Source: Corynebacterium pseudodiphtheriticum DSM 44287 (GTDB lineage Bacteria > Actinomycetota > Actinomycetes > Mycobacteriales > Mycobacteriaceae). Taken from it: a stretch of 64,000 nucleotides of DNA. Positions 1 through 8,288 of the stretch are shown piece after piece; positions within the stretch are counted from its first letter, which is position 1; the number at the start of each line of letters is the position of its first letter. The DNA lies in assembly GCF_000688415.1 (NCBI RefSeq), contig NZ_JIAH01000007.1:62001-126000 (forward strand), read 5' to 3'. The notes beneath the pieces were generated by a model. It searched no databases. It was not told where the DNA came from and saw only the letters and a list, made by a program, of their open reading frames with translations. Made by a program: the position numbers and the translations under genes.

Positions 1-1034
1 GCGATGAATTTGCGGAGAAGCTGCCTGTGATGGCGAGCGGCCGGAATGACAACGAAAAAGTTGCGATCTCTTGGACGGACAAAGGCACTGACATCAACTT
101 TGGTGCCTTGACCAAGCAGTTCTTTACCGCAGCGAAGGCCGCTGGCACCGAAATGCGCTATGGGCACGAGGTTAAAAAACTCCATAAGGACGGAAACAAG
201 TGGAAAGTAACCGTCAAAAATCTACACACTGGCGATACTAGTGTAGTGAAAGCCAACTTCGTGTTCGTGGGTGCCGGTGGTTACGCACTCGACCTGTTGC
301 GTAAAGCAGGTTTGTCTGAGGTGCATGGCTACGCGGGCTTCCCGGTCTCTGGTCTGTGGCTACGTTCGACGAACCCAGAGCTGATCGACAATCACTACGC
401 CAAGGTCTATGGGCAAGCCATGACCAAAAATGCCCCGCCAATGTCGGTTCCGCACTTGGACACCCGCGTGATCGACGGCAAGAAGGGCCTGATGTTTGGT
501 CCGTATGGTGGTTGGTCGCCGAAGTTCTTAAAGAAGGGCTCTTATCTGGATCTGTTCAAGTCGATCCGCCCAGATAATATCCCTTCTTACCTGGGAGTTT
601 CGGTTCAAGAATTTAACTTGACCAAGTACCTGATCACGGAGGTGATGCAGGACTTTGATCAGCGGATGGAAAACTTGCGTAATTACGTCCCAGACGCAAA
701 GAACGAGGACTGGGAGATCGTTACGGCCGGCCAGCGCGTGCAGGTTATTAAGCCAGCAGCTCCACCGCGTTTCGGATCCTTGGAATTTGGTACTGCTCTG
801 ATTAACAACACTGAGGGATCGATCGCCGGCCTGCTTGGTGCATCCCCAGGAGCTTCTATCGCGCCTGCCGCAATGCTAGAGCTGTTGGAACGTTGCTTCG
901 GCGAGAAGATGATTGAGTGGGCAGACAAGATTTATGAAATGATTCCGTCCTACGGAACGAAGCTGTTCAAGGATGAGAAGATGTACCACGAATTGTGGGA
1001 GTTCACGCAGAAGACCCTGAAGCTGGAAGACTAG
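1..1034 (+). CDS. mqo: Malate:quinone oxidoreductase, C-terminal part (5' end outside window)
   Basis: This membrane-associated FAD enzyme oxidises malate to oxaloacetate and passes electrons to the quinone pool. In corynebacteria it is the main malate-oxidising step of the TCA cycle. The reading frame is open from base 3, so the gene runs in from the left edge; about 344 residues are visible of a family length near 500. Visible family features are a VGAGGYALDLLRKAG segment in the FAD/substrate region and a C-terminal LLGASPGAS motif typical of Mqo. It converges on selO, with a strong inverted repeat between the two. Recognition is from sequence and I am confident of it. Confidence 0.95.
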   Translation, partial: DEFAEKLPVMASGRNDNEKVAISWTDKGTDINFGALTKQFFTAAKAAGTEMRYGHEVKKLHKDGNKWKVTVKNLHTGDTSVVKANFVFVGAGGYALDLLRKAGLSEVHGYAGFPVSGLWLRSTNPELIDNHYAKVYGQAMTKNAPPMSVPHLDTRVIDGKKGLMFGPYGGWSPKFLKKGSYLDLFKSIRPDNIPSYLGVSVQEFNLTKYLITEVMQDFDQRMENLRNYVPDAKNEDWEIVTAGQRVQVIKPAAPPRFGSLEFGTALINNTEGSIAGLLGASPGASIAPAAMLELLERCFGEKMIEWADKIYEMIPSYGTKLFKDEKMYHELWEFTQKTLKLED

Positions 1035-1112
1035 GGCAAAGAAAACAAGCTGGAAAGCAGAATCATTCGAGCAACTCCAGCGGGCAGTCTTGCCCGAGGT
1101 GGTTGATGGCAT

Positions 1113-1144
1113 GAAGGGCTCGCACCTAATGGTGCGAGCCCTTC
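1113..1144. terminator. Bidirectional hairpin between mqo and selO
   Basis: A perfect 14-bp stem (arm GAAGGGCTCGCACC at 1113-1126, complement at 1131-1144) closes a 4-nt loop. There is no clean T-run on either side, so it is either a bidirectional terminator with poor U-tracts or an end-stabilising hairpin. It lies between the convergent genes mqo and selO. Confidence 0.75.
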
Positions 1145-1166
1145 ATCTTCTGAAAACCTGTGTGGC

Positions 1167-2633
1167 CTAAGTACCGCAGAAGGTTTGATACGTTGCGCTG
1201 AATTCTCGGGGCGCTGGCTTCAGGAATTCCGGTGGATGCTTCTTGCCGAATGGATGCGTTACGGCGTGGAGTAGCTGGTGGAAGGGCTCCAGATCGCCAT
1301 CGGTCGCCGAGCTTAGCGCGTTTTCCACCAGATGGTTGCGCGGAATAATCATCGGATGTAATCGTGCGAGTGCATGGGGGCTAGGCGCGTGGTTGAGCCA
1401 GCGAGCAATCCATTCCCGAGCTGGTGCCGTATCACCAAGGTGGCGAGCGAGCACGTTAACCGGCGATCTTGCGGTGTCGACTCCGGGAGCCGCGATTGTG
1501 TGCCTATCCCTGACTGCCGCGTCTACTAGAGCCCGGTGTGCCGAGGTTAAGTCTGGGTTCGCTTTGCCGATTAATTCGTAGAATTCGTCGGCAAGCTTGG
1601 CGTTATCTTCGCTGTATTCCACGCCGATTGCACGGCACCGCTCGGAATTGTGTGCCTTACGCCAACGTTCTTGAAATGTATTCATGGTTTCTTGTGCGAA
1701 GCCCACTGCCTCGTCTGGATCAGCGGCAAAGGTTGGCAACATCGCTTCGGCTAATCGTGCAAAGTTCCATCCGATGATGTGTGGTTGATTGTGGTAGCGG
1801 TATCGGCCACTGTGATCAATGGAAGAAAACACTGCATGCTCGTTAAATTCATCCATGAATGCGCAGGGGCCGTAATCGATAGTCTCGCCGGATAACGTGG
1901 TGTTATCGGTATTCAGCACGCCGTGGATGAAACCTAAGCGCATCCATTGTGCGACGGTGGCTAATTGTGCATCGAGGGCGTGGTGAAAAACTTCGCGGGC
2001 ATCAGCGGCGTCCGGGTAGTGACGATTACGGGTGTATTCTGCGAGTTTGCACACAAGCTCTTCGCCGCCGGTTAGTTGCGCATATTGAAAGCTGCCTATG
2101 CGGATATGTGAGCTTGCAACGCACACCAACAGTGCGCCCGGGACTACGCGTTCGCGAGCAATTGCTCTGCCGGTAGAAATTACCGCCAACGAACGAGTCG
2201 TCGGTACACCTAGTGCGTGCATAGCTTCCGAGACCAAGTATTCGCGCAGCATTGGCCCGAATGCGCCCCATCCGTCACCGCCGCGAGAGAATACCGTTGG
2301 TCCGGAGCCCTTAAGATGAATATCACGTAGTTTGCCCGCGCCATCTCTCACTTCTCCCAGCAGGAGGGCGCGCCCATCACCTAATCTGGGTGAGAACTGG
2401 CCAAACTGATGACCTGCATAGCCCATTGCTACCGGCTGTGCGCCTTCTGGCAGATGAGTCCCACATAAAAAGCCGATTCCTTCCGGGCTGCGCAACCAGC
2501 TTGGATCTAGCCCCAGCTCGTGGGCGAGCGGCTCATTGAGGCACACAATCTGAGGCGCTGGGGCCTTTGCAGCCCGCCAGTCGAGGCACAGATTTGGGAA
2601 ATGATCAGCGAAGTCGTGGTGCAGATGCTGCAC
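1167..2633 (-). CDS. selO: SelO (YdiU/UPF0061) protein adenylyltransferase
   Basis: SelO proteins are pseudokinase-fold enzymes that transfer AMP from ATP to Ser/Thr/Tyr of target proteins, and are linked to oxidative-stress responses. At 488 aa this has normal bacterial length. Visible family motifs are the N-terminal MGYAGHQFGQFSPRLGDGRA block, LKGSGPT, and the metal/catalytic NTDN followed by IDYGPCAFMDEF. The start is a GTG four bases after the stop of the upstream cyclodeaminase-like gene, so the two are very likely co-transcribed. The first 15 bases of the gene (2633 to 2619) form a small inverted repeat, GTGCAG-CAT-CTGCAC, around the start codon. The short bacterial form lacks the terminal selenocysteine found in animals. 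Confidence 0.93.
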   Translation of the reverse strand: MQHLHHDFADHFPNLCLDWRAAKAPAPQIVCLNEPLAHELGLDPSWLRSPEGIGFLCGTHLPEGAQPVAMGYAGHQFGQFSPRLGDGRALLLGEVRDGAGKLRDIHLKGSGPTVFSRGGDGWGAFGPMLREYLVSEAMHALGVPTTRSLAVISTGRAIARERVVPGALLVCVASSHIRIGSFQYAQLTGGEELVCKLAEYTRNRHYPDAADAREVFHHALDAQLATVAQWMRLGFIHGVLNTDNTTLSGETIDYGPCAFMDEFNEHAVFSSIDHSGRYRYHNQPHIIGWNFARLAEAMLPTFAADPDEAVGFAQETMNTFQERWRKAHNSERCRAIGVEYSEDNAKLADEFYELIGKANPDLTSAHRALVDAAVRDRHTIAAPGVDTARSPVNVLARHLGDTAPAREWIARWLNHAPSPHALARLHPMIIPRNHLVENALSSATDGDLEPFHQLLHAVTHPFGKKHPPEFLKPAPREFSATYQTFCGT

Positions 2634-2636
2634 TGT

Positions 2637-3569
2637 TTATTTAATTCCTAATTGGGTTGCAATACGACCAGCAACAGCCAAGTCTAACCAAGGCATACCG
2701 GTGGTCTTAAAGACAATCGGGGATTCGCGGTGCAATGACTTGTCACCGGTGATGATGTCGCGCAGGGTGACTGCGTGGGAGAGGTCCGCACCTTCTTGTA
2801 ATGCACGAGCGGCATCACCGCCGTACTGCAGAGTGACATCGCCACCTTCCAAGATGATCTGGGCTTTTTCCATGAAATTGGTGGTCAACTCGCGGTCGTT
2901 GGGGTTTCCGGCACCTAAAGCAACGACCAGTGCATCGCTGCGGACTTCGTCGATATCCAGGTAGGCCTCGTGTGCAGAGGTGGAGCACACCACGACCTCG
3001 GCTTGCTTGGTAGCTTTTTTCGCTTCTTCGGAACCAATCTCTACCCAGTTGTCCAGGTCGCCCGGATTGTTACGGGAAATGAAGGTATAGCTCGGGTTGC
3101 GCTGCCCAAAATTATCGTCGATGGCTTCCTTATGTGCTCGTGCCTGCACGCCGGAGCCGAAGATGGCGACCTTGAGGTCTTCATCCCGGGCCTCAATAAA
3201 ATCTTTGAAAGCGGCCATCGTTACGGCCGGGGTTCGTAGGTTGGTCAGTTCCGCACCATCAATAGAGAACAACGGACCGTAGGTGGTGTTGGAAAACAGT
3301 ACGTAGGTGCCTTGTACAGTGTCGCGGCCGCGGGATGGGTTGATGTGGGCGACCGTGATCAGCTTGGCCCCGAAATAATCCGGGTTGATCGCTGGCAGGA
3401 GGAGGAATTTCGCGTTATCTTCCTTGTCGACGACTGCGCGGGTTTTATCGAAATCATCGGCAGGGTCGAATCCATCCAGAATCGTTTGCCTTAGGGCATC
3501 GGCTGCGCTTTTTGGACTCATCAATTCGCGCAGTTTTTCTGCGCCGATGTGGAAGAAATCTTGGGTCAT
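2637..3569 (-). CDS. Ornithine cyclodeaminase / mu-crystallin family NAD(P)-dependent protein
   Basis: The 310-aa protein belongs to the OCD/mu-crystallin superfamily, which includes ornithine cyclodeaminase, alanine dehydrogenase and ketimine reductases. Visible are the substrate-side segment LITVAHINPSRG, the LTNLRTPAVTMAAF region that lines the active site, and the Rossmann-type VAIFGSGVQARAH nucleotide-binding loop. The exact substrate cannot be read from sequence. It is the first gene of a leftward pair with selO. ATG 3569 has a good AAGGAG ribosome-binding site. A 16-bp tandem repeat sits directly upstream of that site and may be an operator. Confidence 0.88.
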   Translation of the reverse strand: MTQDFFHIGAEKLRELMSPKSAADALRQTILDGFDPADDFDKTRAVVDKEDNAKFLLLPAINPDYFGAKLITVAHINPSRGRDTVQGTYVLFSNTTYGPLFSIDGAELTNLRTPAVTMAAFKDFIEARDEDLKVAIFGSGVQARAHKEAIDDNFGQRNPSYTFISRNNPGDLDNWVEIGSEEAKKATKQAEVVVCSTSAHEAYLDIDEVRSDALVVALGAGNPNDRELTTNFMEKAQIILEGGDVTLQYGGDAARALQEGADLSHAVTLRDIITGDKSLHRESPIVFKTTGMPWLDLAVAGRIATQLGIK

Positions 3570-3583
3570 GAACGAATCTCCTT

Positions 3584-3615
3584 GCTATATGGACACGGTG
3601 CTATATGGACACGGT
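3584..3615. repeat. Two perfect tandem copies of a 16-bp unit before the cyclodeaminase-like gene
   Basis: The unit GCTATATGGACACGGT occurs at 3584-3599 and again at 3600-3615 without a gap. On the gene strand it reads ACCGTGTCCATATAGC twice, ending just upstream of the AAGGAG of the gene at 2637-3569. A binding site for a regulator, or a recent tandem duplication in the leader, would both explain it. Confidence 0.9.
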
Positions 3616-3663
3616 TTGCCCCGAGCTGCTTGGCTTCGCTGCCACCAAAGTGGAGGCCCTCAA

Positions 3664-3694
3664 AGTGTAGCAGGGGTCACGTTCATTCAGTCTA
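3664..3694 (-). promoter_or_regulatory. Possible -10 elements for the cyclodeaminase-selO operon
   Basis: Read leftward, two hexamers fit the actinobacterial -10 TANNNT: TAGACT (3694-3689) and TACACT (3669-3664). Neither has a convincing -35. The TACACT version would give a leader of about 85-90 nt containing the 16-bp tandem repeat. The rest of the 195-bp gap 3570-3764 shows nothing else clear. Confidence 0.35.
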
Positions 3695-3764
3695 GTGGGA
3701 AAAACGGTCGGCGGGTTGTAATTCGTTCAACAAGTTTCTTTTCCACAATTTATTGTGCAGCGCC

Positions 3765-4538
3765 TTAGTGCGTAGAGGAAACTACCAGCGTGAGCTCGTG
3801 GCAATTCTGCTTGTCGACGGGGCCTTCAAAGTGCATACCGGCGACCCGCGCGATATCTGCTATTTCGTCTGCTGAGTCCGGTCGTGCACCCGCAGCTGCC
3901 GCCAGAGCTAAAACTCTAGCTAGCTCACCCTTGTAATGTTTGTTAAAGTGCGAAACTACTTTCCGCGAACCATCTTCACGCAGGGTTTCTACTCTTACCG
4001 TAACCGCGGGGACACGGCCGAGTTGTTGGTAGGTGCCAGAGCGCAAGTCCACTATGAGCTCTTCTCGTTGTTTTAACGCCGTGGAAATAGCCGAGCCCCA
4101 ACGCTTTTTCATCGTGGGGGTGTCATCGCCGCTACGTCGCGGTAGCTTGCTGCTGCCGGAAAGGCGGTAGTAAGGAATCGGATCACTAGAGGACACAACA
4201 CCAAAAAGTGCAGAGCCGATTGCAAGCGAATCTAGGGCAGCATCTGGAAGATTTCCCGGATCCAAGGCGTCGTAAAGCACACCGGTGTAACGCAAAATTG
4301 CTGGCATAGTTGGGGCTTGGTCAAGCTGCTGGTTGGCTTCTAGTTCCGGCCGCATTTTTTCTGAAACTCCAAGGACCGCAAACGCTTCTTCTATGGGTAA
4401 TGCGCCGAGGTCTTGTGCGATATCTCGTCGGACCTCGTGCAAGCTCGGGAACGATAAGTTGGGCAAAGTGTCCCAGTTCAGTGGGGCGCCATCGCCGCCA
4501 AACGCTTTGGTTTCAGAAGGAGGAAGAACTATCAGCAT
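3765..4538 (-). CDS. yaaA: YaaA (DUF328) peroxide-stress protein
   Basis: YaaA proteins bind DNA and lower free intracellular iron during hydrogen peroxide stress; in E. coli yaaA is in the OxyR regulon. At 257 aa this matches the family. It opens with the characteristic MLIVLPPSETK and contains LRYTGVLYDAL, SALFGVVSSSDPIPYYRLS and VVSHFNKHYKGEL, all typical of the family. There is no Shine-Dalgarno. A TAGTAT -10 hexamer ends six bases before the ATG, so the mRNA is probably leaderless. It is divergent from proS across 43 bp. Whether OxyR (encoded at 62283-63245) controls it here cannot be told from sequence. Confidence 0.92.
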   Translation of the reverse strand: MLIVLPPSETKAFGGDGAPLNWDTLPNLSFPSLHEVRRDIAQDLGALPIEEAFAVLGVSEKMRPELEANQQLDQAPTMPAILRYTGVLYDALDPGNLPDAALDSLAIGSALFGVVSSSDPIPYYRLSGSSKLPRRSGDDTPTMKKRWGSAISTALKQREELIVDLRSGTYQQLGRVPAVTVRVETLREDGSRKVVSHFNKHYKGELARVLALAAAAGARPDSADEIADIARVAGMHFEGPVDKQNCHELTLVVSSTH

Positions 4539-4544
4539 GCCCCC

Positions 4545-4574
4545 ATACTAGGCAGTAGTAACAGAATGTAAGCT
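4545..4574. promoter_or_regulatory. Divergent leaderless promoters of yaaA and proS
   Basis: On the minus strand TAGTAT (4550-4545) lies 6 nt before the yaaA ATG at 4538. On the plus strand TAAGCT (4569-4574) lies 7 nt before the proS ATG at 4582. With initiation about 7 nt past each -10, both transcripts would begin at or next to the start codon. No clear -35 is visible. The whole divergent gap is only 43 bp. Confidence 0.6.
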
Positions 4575-4581
4575 AAGGGCC

Positions 4582-6411
4582 ATGATCACACGTATGTCCA
4601 CACTGTTTTTACGCACTTTGCGTGAAGACCCTGCAGATGCCGAGTTTGTTTCCCACAAGCTGCTTGTGCGTGCCGGCTATATTCGACGAGTCGCTCCAGG
4701 AATCTACACCTGGCTACCGTTGGGATTAAAAGCACTACGCAGGTTGGAAAGTATCGTGCGGGAAGAAATGGACGCGATCGGTGGCCAAGAATTGCTGTTT
4801 CCTGCATTGCTACCGCGTGAGCCTTATGATGCTACCAACCGTTGGCGGGAATATGGCGACAACTTATTCCGCCTACAGGACCGTAAGAATGCCGACTTGC
4901 TTCTGGGCCCTACCCACGAAGAAATGTTTGCCACCGCAGTTAAAGACATGTTCGGCTCCTACAAGGATTTTCCGGTAACTCTGTACCAAATCCAAACCAA
5001 ATATCGGGATGAGGAACGCCCGCGTGCGGGAATTTTGCGGGGCCGGGAATTTCTCATGAAGGATTCTTATTCCTTTGACCTCACCGATGAGGGGCTCGAC
5101 GCTGCTTATCAGCGCCATCGCGACGCGTATCAGCGTATTTTCGATCGGGTGGGCATCGACTATGCCATTTGCCAAGCTACTTCCGGAGCCATGGGGGGTT
5201 CGGCTTCAGAAGAGTTCTTGGCAATTTCCCCGAGCGGTGAGGATACGTTTGTCAGTGCGGGCGATTACACGGCAAACGTAGAGGCCGTAACCACCCAACC
5301 TGGCGCAGAATCTGATCCTCTGGCCCGTCCAGCTGCGGAAGAACATGAGACTCCGGATGCTGAGACCATCGATGCTTTGGTGGAGTGGGCAAATAAGCAA
5401 GGAATCCGCATTGCCGAGCACGAGGTCACTGCTGCTGATACGTTGAAGACGGTGTTGGTGAAAATTCAGCAGCCAGCGCCCGTGGCTACTGACGCTTCTC
5501 ATGTTTCTGATGCTGGTGACACTGATGGCACGCCGGGAGAACCAGAGTCCGAGTTGGTTGGCCTGTTAATTCCGGGTGATCGTGGGGTGGATATGAAGCG
5601 CTTGGAGGCCACTCTGGAACCAGCAACGGCAGAGCTGGCAGATGCCAAAGACTTTGCTGCACACGGCTTGGTCCGCGGCTACCTTGGCCCACGCGGGTTA
5701 GCAAGCGCGGGAATCCGCATATTGGCGGATCCGCGCGTGGTGCGTGGTACCAGCTGGATTGCCGGGGCTGATAAGAAAGACCACCATGTGGTGGGCTTGG
5801 TGGCTGGACGTGATTTTGAAGTCTCGGAAACTATCGAAGCCGCGGAAGTTAAGGATGGAGACATTGCACCGAATGGCGAAGTACTTAGTATTCAGCGAGG
5901 CACTGAGCTAGGACATATTTTCCAGCTTGGTCGCAAATACACCGAAGCGTTTAAAGCCACTATCCTCGATGAAAATGGCAAGCAAGTGGTGCCTACCATG
6001 GGCTCATACGGAATTGGTGTTTCCCGCATGTTGGCAGTGCTGGCGGAGCAAAACCACGATGATAAAGGCTTGATCTGGCCTGCCGCTGCAGCGCCGTACC
6101 AGGTACATGTGACGGTGGCTGCAAAGGGCGAGGAGGCGCAGCAGGCCGGCGATCGGTTGGTCACCAGCCTGTCTGACCACGGGATGGACGTTCTTTACGA
6201 TGATCGCCCGAAAGTCAGCCCTGGCGTGCGCTTTAAAGATGCCGAGTTATTAGGAATGCCGTTAATCGCCGTCGTCGGGCGCGCATATGCAGAAGGAAAA
6301 ATCGAATTGCGTATTCGCGGCGGCGAAACCTTGCAAGTGACTGAGGAAGAAATCGTCGCCAAGATCATTGAGCTGCTTGGGCATGACCGTCAAGTTCAGC
6401 CAATGGTTTAA
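4582..6411 (+). CDS. proS: Prolyl-tRNA synthetase (bacterial type)
   Basis: Class II aminoacyl-tRNA synthetase charging tRNA-Pro with proline in the cytoplasm. At 609 aa it has the bacterial-type architecture: an N-terminal catalytic core with motif 1 around [17 protein letters not shown], a motif 2 region with [21 protein letters not shown], an editing insertion at roughly residues 225-410, motif 3 at [14 protein letters not shown], and a C-terminal anticodon-binding domain. The insertion carries an Asp/Thr/Gly-rich loop (about residues 300-325) that makes it slightly longer than usual. ATG 4582 gives the family N-terminus [20 protein letters not shown] sits only 2 nt from the ATG, and the -10 placement suggests a leaderless message. 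Confidence 0.97.
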   Translation: MITRMSTLFLRTLREDPADAEFVSHKLLVRAGYIRRVAPGIYTWLPLGLKALRRLESIVREEMDAIGGQELLFPALLPREPYDATNRWREYGDNLFRLQDRKNADLLLGPTHEEMFATAVKDMFGSYKDFPVTLYQIQTKYRDEERPRAGILRGREFLMKDSYSFDLTDEGLDAAYQRHRDAYQRIFDRVGIDYAICQATSGAMGGSASEEFLAISPSGEDTFVSAGDYTANVEAVTTQPGAESDPLARPAAEEHETPDAETIDALVEWANKQGIRIAEHEVTAADTLKTVLVKIQQPAPVATDASHVSDAGDTDGTPGEPESELVGLLIPGDRGVDMKRLEATLEPATAELADAKDFAAHGLVRGYLGPRGLASAGIRILADPRVVRGTSWIAGADKKDHHVVGLVAGRDFEVSETIEAAEVKDGDIAPNGEVLSIQRGTELGHIFQLGRKYTEAFKATILDENGKQVVPTMGSYGIGVSRMLAVLAEQNHDDKGLIWPAAAAPYQVHVTVAAKGEEAQQAGDRLVTSLSDHGMDVLYDDRPKVSPGVRFKDAELLGMPLIAVVGRAYAEGKIELRIRGGETLQVTEEEIVAKIIELLGHDRQVQPMV

Positions 6412-6419
6412 AAGCTTCA

Positions 6420-6454
6420 CTGGGAGCGGCGTTTAACAACGCCGACTTTCCCAG
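6420..6454. terminator. Hairpin between convergent proS and phzF-like gene
   Basis: Nested inverted repeat: outer arms CTGGGA (6420-6425) and TCCCAG (6449-6454), inner arms CGGCGTT (6427-6433) and AACGCCG (6438-6444) with a 4-nt loop. It lacks a strong T-run on the plus strand. Its position between two convergent stop codons suggests a shared terminator. Confidence 0.55.
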
Positions 6455-6481
6455 CGACGCCAACCTTCCCAGCTATAGCAG

Positions 6482-7372
6482 CTAAACGTTGATAGTGCCG
6501 CGGATGATCGGGGCAACTTTTCCGCCGACCCAGATTTCGGAATCAATGTTGATATCAATCTCACCGTTGAATCCGATGCGTGAACCCTGCTTCGCGCGGT
6601 AGCGCTTCGGAACAGCGTTTTTTGCGTGCAGAAACTGTGCGATGGCTGCATTGGCAGATCCTGTTACAGGGTCTTCGTGCGAGCCGTGCACCGCGCGCAC
6701 CTCGAGAATTGCGTCGCCTTCCGAGGCATCGCCGGCATCAGCAACAAATTCTTCATCTATTGCGCCAACGATCGGTTGCGCGTGTTGGTGGGTGACGGAT
6801 TCTTCGAAACCAAAAATTGCCATGTTCACGTCACCGTGGGTGCGGGCCTTGATGCGGCGTACCGCGTCGGCGTTCTTCAGCTGGATCAACGCCCAGCCTG
6901 GTCCGTTGTCGCCCCAGGAGTGGTCGATAATGTCGTAATGGGAGATTCCCAGGGCGCGCACGATGGTTCCAATAGTGTTGTCATCAAGTGGCCCGGTGCG
7001 CCGCAATTCGGGGGCAGCGAAGTACCACTTGCCAGCCTCTTCGCGCACGCAAACGGTGCCGGCTTGGCATTGCTGCGAGATTTCGGTTTTGTCGCTGCCG
7101 CCAAACTCTCGCCAAGCAAATGCTGCGCCGAGCGTTGGATGTCCAGCGAATGGTAGCTCCCGGTCAGGCGTGAAAATGCGTACCTGGTAATCTGCGTGTG
7201 CGTCATCGTCGGCGGCGCATAAAAAAGCGGTCTCAGAAAGCCCTGTCCACCTGGCTATGTCTTGCATTTGTTCGGCGCTAAGCTCATCGGCGTTGTTGAC
7301 TACAGCCAAGGGGTTTCCGGTGAAAGCGCTAGTGTTAAATACATCTAATTGCAGAAAATCATGGGTACTCAT
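6482..7372 (-). CDS. PhzF family isomerase-like protein
   Basis: The 296-aa protein has the two-domain diaminopimelate-epimerase-like fold of PhzF proteins. It opens with LDVFNTSAFTGNPLAVV, followed by the GLSETAFL segment holding the conserved Glu that acts as general acid/base in PhzF. It also has FAGHPTLGAAFA near residue 80 and DPVTGSANAAIAQFL near the C-terminus. There is no phenazine cluster here, so the natural substrate is unknown; most genomic PhzF paralogues are unassigned isomerases. A TAGACT -10 lies six bases before the ATG, overlapping the 3' end of the upstream lipoprotein gene, which suggests its own leaderless transcript. Confidence 0.9.
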   Translation of the reverse strand: MSTHDFLQLDVFNTSAFTGNPLAVVNNADELSAEQMQDIARWTGLSETAFLCAADDDAHADYQVRIFTPDRELPFAGHPTLGAAFAWREFGGSDKTEISQQCQAGTVCVREEAGKWYFAAPELRRTGPLDDNTIGTIVRALGISHYDIIDHSWGDNGPGWALIQLKNADAVRRIKARTHGDVNMAIFGFEESVTHQHAQPIVGAIDEEFVADAGDASEGDAILEVRAVHGSHEDPVTGSANAAIAQFLHAKNAVPKRYRAKQGSRIGFNGEIDINIDSEIWVGGKVAPIIRGTINV

Positions 7373-7378
7373 GCCGCC

Positions 7379-7384
7379 AGTCTA
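7379..7384 (-). promoter_or_regulatory. -10 hexamer for leaderless phzF-like mRNA
   Basis: TAGACT (7384-7379 on the minus strand) is six bases from the ATG at 7372, with no Shine-Dalgarno in between. It overlaps the stop codon region of the DUF4439 gene that ends at 7382. Confidence 0.5.
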
Positions 7385-8251
7385 ACCATGATTGCTTTTA
7401 GTTTCGGCGGCAAAAAGTACGGCGAGTTTCTGCCATGAAGCATCAGTGGCCTCGACAGCCTGCTGTTTCCAGCGTTGAGAGGTCTCTTCCAGTGCATGAG
7501 TGACGAACTGCTGAGTGTTTGTATCGTTGAGCCCCTCAGGAAAATTTCCGGGGTTGTAGGCCAGAGCACGTTCAGGTCTGGCAATGCCATGCTGGCGCAA
7601 AAGTGCTAAGCGAGCATCTGATTGCGATGCAGCCTCGTCGATGCGTTGTGCATCTTCACCTGAGCTAAAGGCGCGCGCCATTTCCAAGCCATAACCGAGA
7701 CGATATTCCCAATCCACTAGCGCATCCCAGTTGGCAGGAGTAGAGGGCGGTTCTAGTGGCAGCTTTTCTGCGGTCAACTCCACCGTAGCTTCGTGGTCGC
7801 CTATGGTTTCGGCGAGCGCGACAGCTTGTTCAATCAGCAGAGGATATGACTGCTGCGGGGCGTCGGCAAGTGCTGCTAAAAACTGGTCCAAAGCCTGTTC
7901 AGGGGTGGTTGCTACGGCATGCTCTCCGTCGTAGTTGCTGCGTTGCGCACGATCTATTTCGCAGGTGGTTGGGGAGGTACCATCGGGATAATCGCCACAG
8001 ATACGTGCAATTTCTTCGAATATCGCCCCAGCCTGACCGGCGCGTAATTCCGATAGTCCCGGGTGGGATTCGGCAAAGTTCGCAGCTTCATCTTCGGCGC
8101 TGAATGCCATTTTGACCAGTGCAGAGTCAGGTTCGGGGCCAAAATTCTCTGCGATGGAATCGAGCGAGAAGTTACAACCGCTCAGGGCTAGGCCCACAGC
8201 GATAATCGAAGCTGCGATGCCGGTGCTACGGAGATGGTTGTTGGGGTTCAC
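7382..8251 (-). CDS. DUF4439 family lipoprotein
   Basis: Predicted exported lipoprotein of about 289 aa from a GTG start at 8251. The N-terminus has a short basic region, a hydrophobic stretch IAASIIAVGLALSGC and a lipobox with Cys26. The mature part is a DUF4439 (ferritin-like four-helix type) domain with the TNTQQFVTHALEETSQRW segment near the end. An in-frame ATG at 8290 would add 13 residues but overlaps the rimP start. GTG 8251 is preferred because TAACCT lies exactly 7 nt upstream and leaves a normal signal peptide. The gene sits divergent from rimP. The biochemical role of DUF4439 proteins is unknown to me. Confidence 0.82.
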   Translation of the reverse strand: MNPNNHLRSTGIAASIIAVGLALSGCNFSLDSIAENFGPEPDSALVKMAFSAEDEAANFAESHPGLSELRAGQAGAIFEEIARICGDYPDGTSPTTCEIDRAQRSNYDGEHAVATTPEQALDQFLAALADAPQQSYPLLIEQAVALAETIGDHEATVELTAEKLPLEPPSTPANWDALVDWEYRLGYGLEMARAFSSGEDAQRIDEAASQSDARLALLRQHGIARPERALAYNPGNFPEGLNDTNTQQFVTHALEETSQRWKQQAVEATDASWQKLAVLFAAETKSNHG

Positions 8252-8258
8252 AGCAAAT

Positions 8259-8281
8259 AGGTTACCGCTGACGGTTAGGCT
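8259..8281. promoter_or_regulatory. Divergent leaderless promoters of the DUF4439 gene and rimP
   Basis: On the minus strand TAACCT (8264-8259) is 7 nt from GTG 8251. On the plus strand TAGGCT (8276-8281) is 7 nt from ATG 8289. The two -10 boxes are separated by 11 bp. Neither gene has a ribosome-binding site, so both are predicted to be leaderless from a 37-bp gap. The pattern also settles the start of the lipoprotein. Confidence 0.65.
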
Positions 8282-8288
8282 AGTGGGC

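Noticed and set aside
6482-7372. Phenazine biosynthesis locus
   Set aside because: The PhzF-like protein stands alone; no other phz gene is near, so a phenazine pathway is not supported.
8112-8288. 59-residue N-terminal extension of rimP
   Set aside because: Antisense to the lipoprotein signal peptide and not family-like; ATG 8289 has a -10 at the right spacing.
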